A stretch of DNA of 39,665 nt. Origin: a virus. Each line of letters begins with the position of its first letter. Position 1 is the first letter of the stretch. Where the stretch lies: the IMG/VR virus record IMGVR_UViG_3300031862_000365, positions 1 to 39,665 of that record. One strand, written 5' to 3'. Shown in pieces: positions 33,031-39,665 of this stretch. The notes beneath the pieces were generated by a model. The model worked only from the letters and a program-made list of their open reading frames with translations, made no database searches and was not told the DNA's origin. The position numbers and the translations under genes are program-made.

Positions 33031-33241
33031 CGAACTGCTCAAGGTCGCCCTGGCCTACGCCCGAGCGGTCAGTCAGAAGACCCGCCGCGGCCGCCTCGAA
33101 CGGGGACTACTGATGGGCGCCTATGATGCTCTGGCTCAGGCGGCGGGGGGCATCAATCGGGTCACGGACCCGGATCTCTACGAGGTCGACGCCACGGAAT
33201 GCTTGAGGCAGGACGAGGTTGACGGACGGGAGCGGACATGA
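32942..33241 (+). CDS. Hypothetical helical protein (99 aa)
   Basis: AAGGAGAT lies 5-6 bases before the ATG. The product is helical and charged (VEARVRASIDELLKVALAYAR, RRGRLERGLLMGAYDALAQAA) and has no recognised domain. It is coupled to the next gene by an ATGA overlap. Helical proteins like this in recombination operons can be accessory factors, but there is no direct evidence. Confidence 0.65.
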   Translation: MRTQTGFTDAMTPPVVDPALVEARVRASIDELLKVALAYARAVSQKTRRGRLERGLLMGAYDALAQAAGGINRVTDPDLYEVDATECLRQDEVDGRERT

Positions 33242-33435
33242 CCGATCCGCCGCAGACCGACCTTGGGCGCGCCCGGGCCGTGGCGGCGATGGTCCGGTGG
33301 AAACACCGCGAGGTGTTGAGTCGGATGCAAAATGCAGTGGGAATCGCCCAGATGGCGAGAGACGAACTGGACGCAGCCCTGGCGCTGTACGAGGCAGTGG
33401 TGCTCGAAGGGCAATGGGAATGGAGGGACTTCTAA
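33238..33435 (+). CDS. Hypothetical small helical protein (65 aa)
   Basis: Starts in an ATGA overlap with the previous gene and ends 13 bases before the nuclease gene. The product is fully helical with heptad-like spacing (ARAVAAMVRWKHREVLSRM, DELDAALALYEAVVLEGQ), likely a short coiled coil. No family is recognised. Confidence 0.6.
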   Translation: MTDPPQTDLGRARAVAAMVRWKHREVLSRMQNAVGIAQMARDELDAALALYEAVVLEGQWEWRDF

Positions 33436-33448
33436 AGGAATATATGAG

Positions 33449-34696
33449 ATGACAGAACCCATTCGCATTTCGCCGTCGAAGTTGGGCCTCGGCTACTTGT
33501 GCCCGAGCGGGATCATCCGAGTGCCCGATGCCGTTTCAAGCGACTCGGCGGCATCGAGGTTCGGGAGGGCAGGGCACAGCGTTCTTCGCTGGTGCGGCGC
33601 ACACGGGGCGACCGAGTTACCGGACCTGGCCCCCTTCCGCGAGCGGTATGTCATCGCCGAGGACCAGGCAACGGATTTCGCCGCAGCCTGCGCGATCGCC
33701 CTGCGGCGATTTCTCGATTGGGCGGCGAGTCTCGCGCCCCAAGCCCAAGCATCACTTGAGTTCGAGACCGAGACGCCTTCCTTGGACATCGCGGCCGAGA
33801 CCCGAACCTTCCTGCTTCAGGGAACGGCCGACGTGGTCGCTTGGGGGGACGAAACGCTCGACGTTCTGGATTACAAACTCGGCCATGTCGAATCAACCGA
33901 TTCTTGGGCGGCTCAAGGGTTGGCATATTTGGCCTGCGGGATGTTCGGATCCGTGCGGGACGAAGACAGCGACAGACAGGCCGAAAGGGAAGCAATCAGG
34001 GAGGGAAGTTCATCGGTGGTCTTCTTCGGGGACGGGTCCCGACAGACGTGGAGGGCCGACCGGGACGAGGTTCACCACTGGCTTGAGGAGTTCCAACGCG
34101 ATGTTCTGAACTACTACGGCCGGTTCTCGCCCGGCGCACACTGCGAACGGTGTGACCGGGCGCTCCTCCCGGAAGGCCATATCCTCGCCTGTCCTCACGC
34201 GCACAAGGAAGTAAGCCTGTTCCTCTCCGCGCTCGGTACGGGGGAACTACTTGCCGTGCGCCCTGACCAAGCCCTCGCCGACGTGTTAGCCGACCGGCTG
34301 CTCCTGGCGCGTCTGGTCGAGCGCCAGGCCAAGGCGTTCGTCGAGCGGGTGCGGCTTGCCGTCCAGGACTCTCCGAACGGCCGATTGATCCTCTCGGATG
34401 GCCGGTATCTCGGGTTCCGGTCCAAGCCCCGCCGCGAGATCCGGCCGCTTCTCGGCCTGCCGATCCTGCTTCAGTTCGCCGACGCCGACACCATCGAGGA
34501 TGCCGTCAAGGTCTCGAAGTCGGCGGCCCTGGACGCGATCAAGGCCAAGATGGAGAAGGACGATCCGAAGCGTTCGCGCGGTTGGAAGGTGGCCCTCGAC
34601 CGCGAAGTCGATAAGCAGTTGGCTGAAGCGAGAGCGTTCAGGGAAACCGAGATCAGGGAGTTGGGGATATACCAAGAGGAAGGGACCGAAGCATAG
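33449..34696 (+). CDS. PD-(D/E)XK nuclease, RecB/Cas4-like, possible Fe-S cluster
   Basis: AAAGGAA precedes the ATG. The 415-aa protein carries the nuclease signature: H43 in GRAGHSVLRW, D128 in GTADVVAW, D141-x-K143 in LDVLDYKLG, and Q156..Y160 in QGLAYLA. This is the RecB/AddB/Cas4-like core. One N-terminal cysteine (C18, YLCPSG) and three C-terminal ones (C232, C235, C248, HCERC…AC) mirror the 4Fe-4S arrangement of Cas4 and AddB. The rest is a helical C-terminal domain. Next to the annealase-type gene it probably acts as the exonuclease of a two-component recombination system. Confidence 0.8.
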   Translation: MTEPIRISPSKLGLGYLCPSGIIRVPDAVSSDSAASRFGRAGHSVLRWCGAHGATELPDLAPFRERYVIAEDQATDFAAACAIALRRFLDWAASLAPQAQASLEFETETPSLDIAAETRTFLLQGTADVVAWGDETLDVLDYKLGHVESTDSWAAQGLAYLACGMFGSVRDEDSDRQAEREAIREGSSSVVFFGDGSRQTWRADRDEVHHWLEEFQRDVLNYYGRFSPGAHCERCDRALLPEGHILACPHAHKEVSLFLSALGTGELLAVRPDQALADVLADRLLLARLVERQAKAFVERVRLAVQDSPNGRLILSDGRYLGFRSKPRREIRPLLGLPILLQFADADTIEDAVKVSKSAALDAIKAKMEKDDPKRSRGWKVALDREVDKQLAEARAFRETEIRELGIYQEEGTEA

Positions 34697-34714
34697 GAAA
34701 AGGAGAACCATCCC

Positions 34715-36001
34715 ATGACACAGACACAGACGGAGTACGACGGCGCGCCCTTGCCGGAGGAACCGCCTCCGGACTACGAGGATCAGAAGCATCGCTGTGC
34801 CAAGCGACCGGAGTTGGCCCTGGCACCCCTGGCGCCTGAACCCAGCGGCATGATGCAGGTCGCCGCGACGCGCGCGGCCCAGGAGGTGCAGGCCGCTATG
34901 GTGATCGCCAAGAAGTTCCCGCGCGACGAGACCGTGGCCTTCCAGCGCATCATCCGGGCCTGCCACAGGAAGTCGCTCGCCGAAGAGGCGGTCTACGCCT
35001 ATCCGCGCGGGAACACGACGGTCTCCGGGCCGAGTATCCGCATGGCCGAGGTCCTCGCGCTGAACTGGGGCAACATCCATTTCGGCATCCACGAGTTGGA
35101 ACGGCGCGAAGGCGAATCCTCCGTGCTGGCCTTCGCCTGGGACCTGGAGACGAACACCCGCCAGAGCAAGGTGTTTACGGTACCCCACGAGCGCCGCGTC
35201 GGCAAGGGCAGCCGCTTCCGCGTCGATCAACTGACCGATCCGCGGGACATCTATGAGATGACCGCCAACCAGGGGGCCCGCCGCCTGCGGGCGTGCATCC
35301 TGGGGGTGATCCCCGGCGATGTGGTCGAGGCGGCCGTGGTCGAGTGCGAGAAAACGATGGCCGGGAACAACGCGGAACCGCTCATCGACCGCGCCCGGAA
35401 GATGCTGGTGGCCTTCGAGGGGTTCGGCGTCACCAAGGACCAAATCGAAGGACGACTTGGACACAAGGTCGAGGTCCTAGCCGAGGTCGAACTGGTCGGC
35501 CTGCGGAAGGTCTACGCGGCGATCCAGGACAACTTCGCCGCCAAGGAGGACTTTTTCCCCGCCACCGGGCCGGCGGAAGGGAAGGTCGGCGGCAAGACGC
35601 CCGCGGAGCCGTTCTTCGGCGGTCTGACGAAGCCCAACGGCCAAGGCGAGTCGGCGACCAAGAGGGCGGGGCCCGTGCCGACCCAGACGGCCCCGGCGGC
35701 GACCCGACCGCCGTCCCCCGCCGACCCCGCCTCTTCCCCCCTACCCGGCGACGGCCAATACGATCGGCTGATGGCGGAGTGTAAGGCGATCTGTTGGGCT
35801 GCGCGGCAGAGCAATGCGAAAAAGGCCAAGGAGTTCTTGGCCCATCAGATGGCGACCCATGGTATCGGCGTCGGCGCCGCGGTCGCCGACGACCTGGCCA
35901 TGGTCCAGGCCATGCGGAAGACCTTGGGCGGCTTGGCGGAGAACCTGGGGCTGGACTGGGCATGCCACATGCCCGATGGGCCGAGTCCCGCGAAACTGTG
36001 A
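34715..36001 (+). CDS. Putative single-strand annealing recombinase
   Basis: AAGGAGAA precedes the ATG. The conserved central region (about 57-215) contains FQRIIRACHRKSLAEEAVYAY, then TVSGPSIRMAEVLALNWGNI, AWDLETNTRQSKVFTVPH and LTDPRDIYEMTANQGARRLR with GVIPGDVVEAA. I recall this pattern from phage recombination loci, where it accompanies exonucleases as a RecT/Erf-like annealing protein; the exact family name is not certain. A proline-rich linker (about 325-350) leads to a C-terminal helical domain. The companion PD-(D/E)XK nuclease upstream supports a Red-like pair. Confidence 0.7.
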   Translation: MTQTQTEYDGAPLPEEPPPDYEDQKHRCAKRPELALAPLAPEPSGMMQVAATRAAQEVQAAMVIAKKFPRDETVAFQRIIRACHRKSLAEEAVYAYPRGNTTVSGPSIRMAEVLALNWGNIHFGIHELERREGESSVLAFAWDLETNTRQSKVFTVPHERRVGKGSRFRVDQLTDPRDIYEMTANQGARRLRACILGVIPGDVVEAAVVECEKTMAGNNAEPLIDRARKMLVAFEGFGVTKDQIEGRLGHKVEVLAEVELVGLRKVYAAIQDNFAAKEDFFPATGPAEGKVGGKTPAEPFFGGLTKPNGQGESATKRAGPVPTQTAPAATRPPSPADPASSPLPGDGQYDRLMAECKAICWAARQSNAKKAKEFLAHQMATHGIGVGAAVADDLAMVQAMRKTLGGLAENLGLDWACHMPDGPSPAKL

Positions 36002-36059
36002 AAGAAGCGCATTATGGCTTATTACGATGTACTTTCCGATCAAGTTTCCAGTTTTTCGT

Positions 36060-36122
36060 TACGCAGGAGCGGCGGAGCCGCCAAGGGCCGGTCCAGGCAG
36101 AAGACCGGCGCTTCCCGGCGCC
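36060..36122 (+). promoter_or_regulatory. Overlapping GC hairpins before the replication gene
   Basis: The 136-bp gap between the annealase and replication genes contains GGCGG-AG-CCGCC (36071-36082), GCCGGTC (36087-36093) pairing with GACCGGC (36103-36109), and GGCGC (36107-36111) pairing with GCGCC (36118-36122). The last two stems share bases and exclude each other, a layout seen in attenuators. No U-run is present. Regulation is only inferred. Confidence 0.35.
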
Positions 36123-36137
36123 GACACGAGGCCGTGG

Positions 36138-36989
36138 ATGAAATCTGACGCTATCCATCATCGCAAAGTGACCTTGTTGGCGGAGATGTTGGGCATCCCC
36201 CATGCGCAGGCCCTCGGCACCGTGACGTCGCTCTTCGCTTGGGCGGCGAAGGATGTGCCTGACGGTGCTGTTGGCATCTACACGGATGCCCAGATTGCCG
36301 AGGCTTGCCTTTGGCACGGGCGGCCGGGGAGGCTCATCGAGGGATTGCTGGACTGCTTTGTCCCGAGCAAACACGAGGCCGGATTTCTGCAGCGCCATCC
36401 GGTCTTCAGACTGGTGATCCACGACTGGCGCGAGCACGTGGAAAACTACGTCCACGAGCGGCTGGAGCGCCAGGGCCTTACGTTTTGGGATGGAGTTAAA
36501 CCCCGCAACCGCAAGCACTTACCTGCGTCAGTATTACGGACCCTGACAACGACAGTGACAATGACAACGCCGTTGACAGCGCCAAAGACTGTTGTTGTTA
36601 CGCGGCGCCCCTGCGCCGGGGGACCCAACAGACAGAACAAACAATATACTTCTGCGCATAGAAAGTCTGTTGTAACAGAGTCTGTTGTTGTGAACAGAGG
36701 ATGCGCGCAACGCCAAGAACTTGTGTGTTCTGTTGACGGCAAAAAGGACAACGGAAAGGCGAGGGCAAAGGTTCTCGAACTGCTGAAAGAGTTTGGGGGC
36801 AACATCTCGCGCGGCCGGGCGGTCTTTCTTCTTCAGGCGGCAGGTTGGAGGGGCGACGAGGCGTTGGCGGTCATGCGCGAGCACAAGCCCGAACGGGTGT
36901 TCGCGTGCGTGCGGTACGCGGTCAAGAAGTCCAAACGCAATCTCGCCGGTATGGTCCGGCGAGCGCTGGAACAAGGTTGGACTCTCTAA
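36138..36989 (+). CDS. Replication initiator-like protein, HTH N-terminus
   Basis: The start MKSDAIHHRK is chosen for GAGG seven bases upstream and for its match to a frequent phage replication-protein start (charged/His-rich, then KxxxLAExLG). Residues 10-105 look like a winged-helix domain (VTLLAEMLGIPHAQALGTV, GIYTDAQIAEACLWHGRPGR, RLVIHDWREHVENYV). Residues about 130-205 are a Thr/Val/Asn/Gln-rich linker whose DNA holds repeated TCTGTT/AACAGA sites. The C-terminal 80 residues (ARAKVLELLKEFGGNISRGR, REHKPERVFACVRYAVKK) are a helical domain. The design, DNA-binding head, linker encoding iterons, and C-terminal domain, recalls lambda O. The replication role is inferred. Confidence 0.6.
   Translation: MKSDAIHHRKVTLLAEMLGIPHAQALGTVTSLFAWAAKDVPDGAVGIYTDAQIAEACLWHGRPGRLIEGLLDCFVPSKHEAGFLQRHPVFRLVIHDWREHVENYVHERLERQGLTFWDGVKPRNRKHLPASVLRTLTTTVTMTTPLTAPKTVVVTRRPCAGGPNRQNKQYTSAHRKSVVTESVVVNRGCAQRQELVCSVDGKKDNGKARAKVLELLKEFGGNISRGRAVFLLQAAGWRGDEALAVMREHKPERVFACVRYAVKKSKRNLAGMVRRALEQGWTL
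36544..36734 (+). other. Iteron-like repeats, putative replication origin
   Basis: Inside the replication-gene linker, TGACA occurs at 36544, 36556, 36562 and 36574 (approximately), then TCTGTT or its complement AACAGA at 36627, 36666, 36674, 36681, 36693 and 36729. Two of these form inverted pairs: TCTGTT-GT-AACAGA (36666-36679) and TCTGTT-GTTGTG-AACAGA (36681-36698). The stretch is less GC-rich than its surroundings. Such clustered sites fit binding sites for the encoded initiator. Confidence 0.5.
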
Positions 36990-37002
36990 AAGGAGAAGGA
37001 AC

Positions 37003-37677
37003 ATGACAAAACAAAAGGAGCGGCCGGCGGTACCCGTCATTCCCCGGAATGCGGGCGAAGAAGATGTGTTCAAACTTCGCGCCATCACCGAGCAGCACGC
37101 TATGATCGTAAAAGCGAGCAAGGTGTTGACGTGTTGCCAACTCGAGGAAGCCGCCAAGCTCCAAAGCTACAAAGAGGCCAAGGCGCGCAGCGAAGACGCC
37201 GAGGAGAGCCTCGACGGCGCGATCATGGTCCTGGTGGATCTGTGCGGCGACGACGAGTTGCCCCTGCAGAAGGCCGCGAGGGACGGGAATGTTCAGGGGC
37301 GGGCACCGGGAGATGAGTCTTGGAGAAACTGGCCCCTCGCCAGTTTGGGCGGCAAACCGGAACTGTCGGTCGGCGATGTGGAGAAGTTTGCCGCGGCGGG
37401 CATCAAAACCGTCGGCGACCTTGCCGACTGGGAGGCCAAACACTCGAACCATGTCGGTGTTAAGGGCGCCGGAGCCGCGACGTGGGGCAGGGTGGCCGAT
37501 TCGATGGCGGGGTTCTGGGCCAGGTGGAACGCAGAGCCTGGCCGCAAGGCACAACAGGCGGCGGAGGTTGCCGCATGCAATGCGGTTGCAACCACCCCGC
37601 CTGCCAAGCCGGACGGTGGAGCGAAGAAGGCGTTGGTCGGCGGTCTCGACGACGTGAAAGGAGGCCGCCAAGAATGA
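37003..37677 (+). CDS. HhH-containing protein (224 aa)
   Basis: AAAGGAGAAGGAA precedes the ATG. Residues 20-90 form a helical, heptad-rich region (EQHAMIVKASKVLTCCQLEE, SYKEAKARSEDAEESLDGAIM). Residues about 120-178 contain a helix-hairpin-helix-like part (SVGDVEKFAAAGIKTVGDLA, VKGAGAATWGRVADSM), common in DNA-binding proteins. An Ala/Pro-rich tail follows. It is coupled by ATGA overlap to the RusA gene, so it may be a partner in branched-DNA processing. Confidence 0.65.
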   Translation: MTKQKERPAVPVIPRNAGEEDVFKLRAITEQHAMIVKASKVLTCCQLEEAAKLQSYKEAKARSEDAEESLDGAIMVLVDLCGDDELPLQKAARDGNVQGRAPGDESWRNWPLASLGGKPELSVGDVEKFAAAGIKTVGDLADWEAKHSNHVGVKGAGAATWGRVADSMAGFWARWNAEPGRKAQQAAEVAACNAVATTPPAKPDGGAKKALVGGLDDVKGGRQE

Positions 37678-38093
37678 TCGTCTTGCGGGTTGAGGGCGTC
37701 CCGAAGGCCCAACCTCGCGCGAGAGCTCGGCGGTCGGGCAAACACGCGGCAGTCTACGATCCTGGTACGGCTGAGGGTTGGAAGGCGCTCGTTGCCGCTG
37801 CCGCCATGCCGCACCGACCGCCGGTCCCTTGGGATGGTCCGATCCAGGTGGACATAGACTTCTTCATGCCGCGCCCAAAGGCGCTGATGCGGAGCAAGGA
37901 TTCAGAGGGGTTGATACCTTGCTGGAAGCGTCCCGATCGGGACAATCTCGACAAAGCGATTCTGGACATCCTGACGCAGATCGGGATGTGGCGCGACGAT
38001 TGCCAAGTCTGCGGCGGCTACATCCGCAAGTGGTATCACGGGAAGACGGGTCGGCCGGGTGCCGTGGTCAAGATCGCACAACTCACGGTCTGA
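37674..38093 (+). CDS. rusA: RusA-family Holliday junction resolvase
   Basis: The 139-aa protein has the RusA signature RPDRDNLDKAILDIL (residues 87-101) followed by MWRDDCQV (105-112). Asp88, Asp90 and one of Asp108/109 match the catalytic aspartates of the family, and Lys94 the conserved lysine. The N-terminus (VEGVPKAQPRARA) is also typical. RusA dimers cut Holliday junctions and other branches formed during phage replication and recombination, before packaging. It starts in an ATGA overlap with the HhH gene, and length is normal for the family. Confidence 0.93.
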   Translation: MIVLRVEGVPKAQPRARARRSGKHAAVYDPGTAEGWKALVAAAAMPHRPPVPWDGPIQVDIDFFMPRPKALMRSKDSEGLIPCWKRPDRDNLDKAILDILTQIGMWRDDCQVCGGYIRKWYHGKTGRPGAVVKIAQLTV

Positions 38094-38100
38094 CGAGGCG

Positions 38101-39665
38101 ATGGAACGGAGTGACGAAGTGACGGAGTGCAAGAAGATCGACGTTTTCGGCGATGGGCGGTGCGTACTTATCCAGGCCGACGTGGTAGAGGGCCTGCGCG
38201 GTCTGCCCCCCGAATCGGTTCATTGTATTATTACAAGTCCTCCATATTACGGCCTGCGCGACTACGGAACGGCGATGTGGGAGGGCGGCGACGCGAAGTG
38301 CGACCACAAGGTGGGCCGGTTCGAGACGAAGACGCCGGTATCGGATAAGCAGTTGAGTAATGCCGGGTCCGCTGGGCATCGGGCGCACAGCGTGTGCTCC
38401 AAGTGCGGAGCCCGCCGCATCGACGCCCAGTTGGGGCTTGAGGCCACGCCTGCGGCTTATGTGGAGAAGATGGTCGAGGTCTTCCGCGAGGTCCGGCGGG
38501 TGTTGCGCAAGGACGGCACGCTCTGGCTCAACATGGGCGACTGCTACGCCTCCACGGGGCGAAGCGACCGAAAGGAATCTCCCGGCGTTGGTGCAACGCA
38601 GGCCATGAAGGCTCCTGGACGTAAAGTGATTTGGAAATCAGGCGGGGGCTCTAATTTCTCTTGGGAACTTCCCGGTGGCCTCAAGCCCAAGGACCTCCTG
38701 GGCATGCCTTGGCGTCTCGCCTTCGCCCTCCAGGCCGATGGCTGGTGGCTGCGCGCCGCTTGCCCCTGGCTTAAGCATTGCGCCATGCCCGAGAGTACGC
38801 GCGACCGGCCCACGTCGACCGTCGAGTACGTGTTCCTGCTCACGAAATCCGCGCGATATTTCTATGACGGCGAGGCGGTGAAGGTTCAAGGCGCAGGCGA
38901 GTCCGGCGGGGCCTGTTTCGGCAAGCAGTCGGGCGATCCCGCCCAGACCTTGGCCCAGCAACGCCGATATAACCGACCGGAGTATACGACGCGCGCCCGC
39001 CGCGCATCCGACTGGTTTTTCGAGTCCTGGCAGGGCCTCTACGACGAAGGCGACGGGCCGCTGGCTTTCATCGTGAACCCTGCCCCGTTCGACGCAGAGT
39101 TCTGTACCGCCTGCGAACGGTACTTTACGGGAGCCGGGAAAAAGGCCATCCGAATCGAGAAGTACACCGAGGATGGCCGCGAGAAGATACGCAGCTGGTG
39201 TCCGTGCGGCCGGCACGATGCTTGGGTCTCCCACTTCGCCACGTTCCCGCCCGGCTTGGTCAAGCCATGCATCAACGCCGGCACGAGCCAGAAGGGCTGC
39301 TGTCCCAAGTGCGGCGCGCCGTGGCGGCGAGCGGTGGAACGCAAGGGCGGCACAACAGGGAAGTCTTGGCATGACCACGAAGCGGACTCCGAGCGAGGAA
39401 TGAGGCAGGGAAGTAACCTTGGCGGCGTCGGCAACGCCACGGATGGGGACGGCGAGGGCTACTCAACCCGCACTCTCGGCTGGTCGCCCACTTGCGCCTG
39501 CGGCCTTGACCCCGTGCCTTGCCTCGTGCTCGACCCGTTCGGCGGCGCGGGCACGGTATCCCTCGTCGCGGAACGGCTTGGCAGGCGGTCGATCTACATC
39601 GACCTGAACGCCAACTATCTGAAGATGGCGGCCGAGCGGATCAAGAAGGACGCCAGGCTCCTTAC
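38101..39665 (+). CDS. DNA methyltransferase, beta-class, zinc-ribbon inserts (partial)
   Basis: The frame runs from ATG 38101 (GAGG upstream) to the right edge without a stop; 521 codons are visible. Catalytic motif IV TSPPYYGLRDYG is at residues 45-56, and the AdoMet motif DPFGGAGTVSLVAERLG at 478-494, so motif IV precedes motif I (beta class). SPPY favours N4-cytosine, but N6-adenine is not excluded. Between the motifs lie several Cys pairs: CSKCG, CTACERYF, WCPCGRH, CCPKCGAPWRR and TCACG, suggesting two or three zinc ribbons in the target-recognition part. Phages use such enzymes to protect their DNA from host restriction. No cognate nuclease is visible. Confidence 0.9.
   Translation, partial: MERSDEVTECKKIDVFGDGRCVLIQADVVEGLRGLPPESVHCIITSPPYYGLRDYGTAMWEGGDAKCDHKVGRFETKTPVSDKQLSNAGSAGHRAHSVCSKCGARRIDAQLGLEATPAAYVEKMVEVFREVRRVLRKDGTLWLNMGDCYASTGRSDRKESPGVGATQAMKAPGRKVIWKSGGGSNFSWELPGGLKPKDLLGMPWRLAFALQADGWWLRAACPWLKHCAMPESTRDRPTSTVEYVFLLTKSARYFYDGEAVKVQGAGESGGACFGKQSGDPAQTLAQQRRYNRPEYTTRARRASDWFFESWQGLYDEGDGPLAFIVNPAPFDAEFCTACERYFTGAGKKAIRIEKYTEDGREKIRSWCPCGRHDAWVSHFATFPPGLVKPCINAGTSQKGCCPKCGAPWRRAVERKGGTTGKSWHDHEADSERGMRQGSNLGGVGNATDGDGEGYSTRTLGWSPTCACGLDPVPCLVLDPFGGAGTVSLVAERLGRRSIYIDLNANYLKMAAERIKKDARLL

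Noticed and set aside
36544-36734. Possible CRISPR or tandem-repeat array
   Set aside because: The repeated units are only 5-6 bp and irregularly spaced, unlike CRISPR repeats; they fit protein-binding sites better.
1-39665. tRNA, tmRNA, rRNA, insertion sequence, integrase or attachment site
   Set aside because: None could be recognised in the sequence; absence is based on reading by eye and a tRNA search was not possible.

Overview
The whole window is bacteriophage DNA: a tightly packed, GC-rich, single-module-per-function genome with strong Shine-Dalgarno sites and many ATGA/TAATG stop-start overlaps. Terminase, portal, scaffold, capsid and a head-tail connector are present, but I see no tail tube, sheath or conventional tape measure. 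Instead there are a 698-aa low-complexity protein and a 2751-aa polyvalent protein, which suggests a short-tailed (podovirus-like) phage that carries internal or ejected proteins. No integrase, excisionase or clear CI-type repressor is visible. The host cannot be named from this sequence; only a high-GC bacterium with normal sigma70-like promoters and SD-led translation is supported. Both ends are cut: a possible minus-strand frame runs off the left edge and a DNA methyltransferase runs off the right edge.

Layout. 1-1137: leftward genes, a 79-aa Cys-rich protein and a 226-aa unknown protein. 1138-1380: divergent control region with a leftward TTGACA/TATATT promoter whose spacer is a 12-bp palindrome, repeated once about 85 bp away. 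1381-6593: packaging and portal (TerS, TerL, portal), followed by a FliA-like sigma factor that overlaps the end of the portal gene, a 63-aa protein, and then a strong terminator at 6726-6767. 6787-13603: unknown 113-aa protein, scaffold, major capsid protein, a GC hairpin, connector, decoration-like protein and several neck/tail proteins. 13616-24184: the two internal-virion-type proteins, with a small antisense membrane-protein gene (15633-15869) between them. 24208-28962: small virion proteins, a beta-helix tail fibre and a second receptor-binding-type protein.

29034-32624: lysis region: a one-TM holin-like protein, a 241-aa protein fusing a holin-like membrane segment to a lipobox-containing segment, an 89-aa and a 47-aa protein, a 24-aa mini-lipoprotein, then a near-consensus promoter, an HNH-type protein with a nested 85-aa gene, and a membrane-anchored lysozyme-like endolysin with an N-terminal Cys cluster. 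32707-39665: early/replication-recombination genes: three small proteins, a PD-(D/E)XK nuclease with a possible Fe-S cluster, a single-strand-annealing-type recombinase, a replication initiator-like protein with iteron-like repeats inside its gene, an HhH protein, a RusA Holliday-junction resolvase, and a beta-class DNA methyltransferase with several zinc-ribbon inserts.

How it works together (inference): the sigma factor could redirect host RNA polymerase to late genes; the nuclease, annealase and RusA would form a phage recombination set; the replication protein may bind repeats in its own gene, as lambda O does; the lysis genes would act in sequence on inner membrane, wall and outer membrane. 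The most unusual points are the sigma gene inside the head operon, signal-peptide-like N-termini on both scaffold and capsid, a beta-module shared by two neck proteins, the antisense membrane gene, the 24-aa lipoprotein and the internal iterons.
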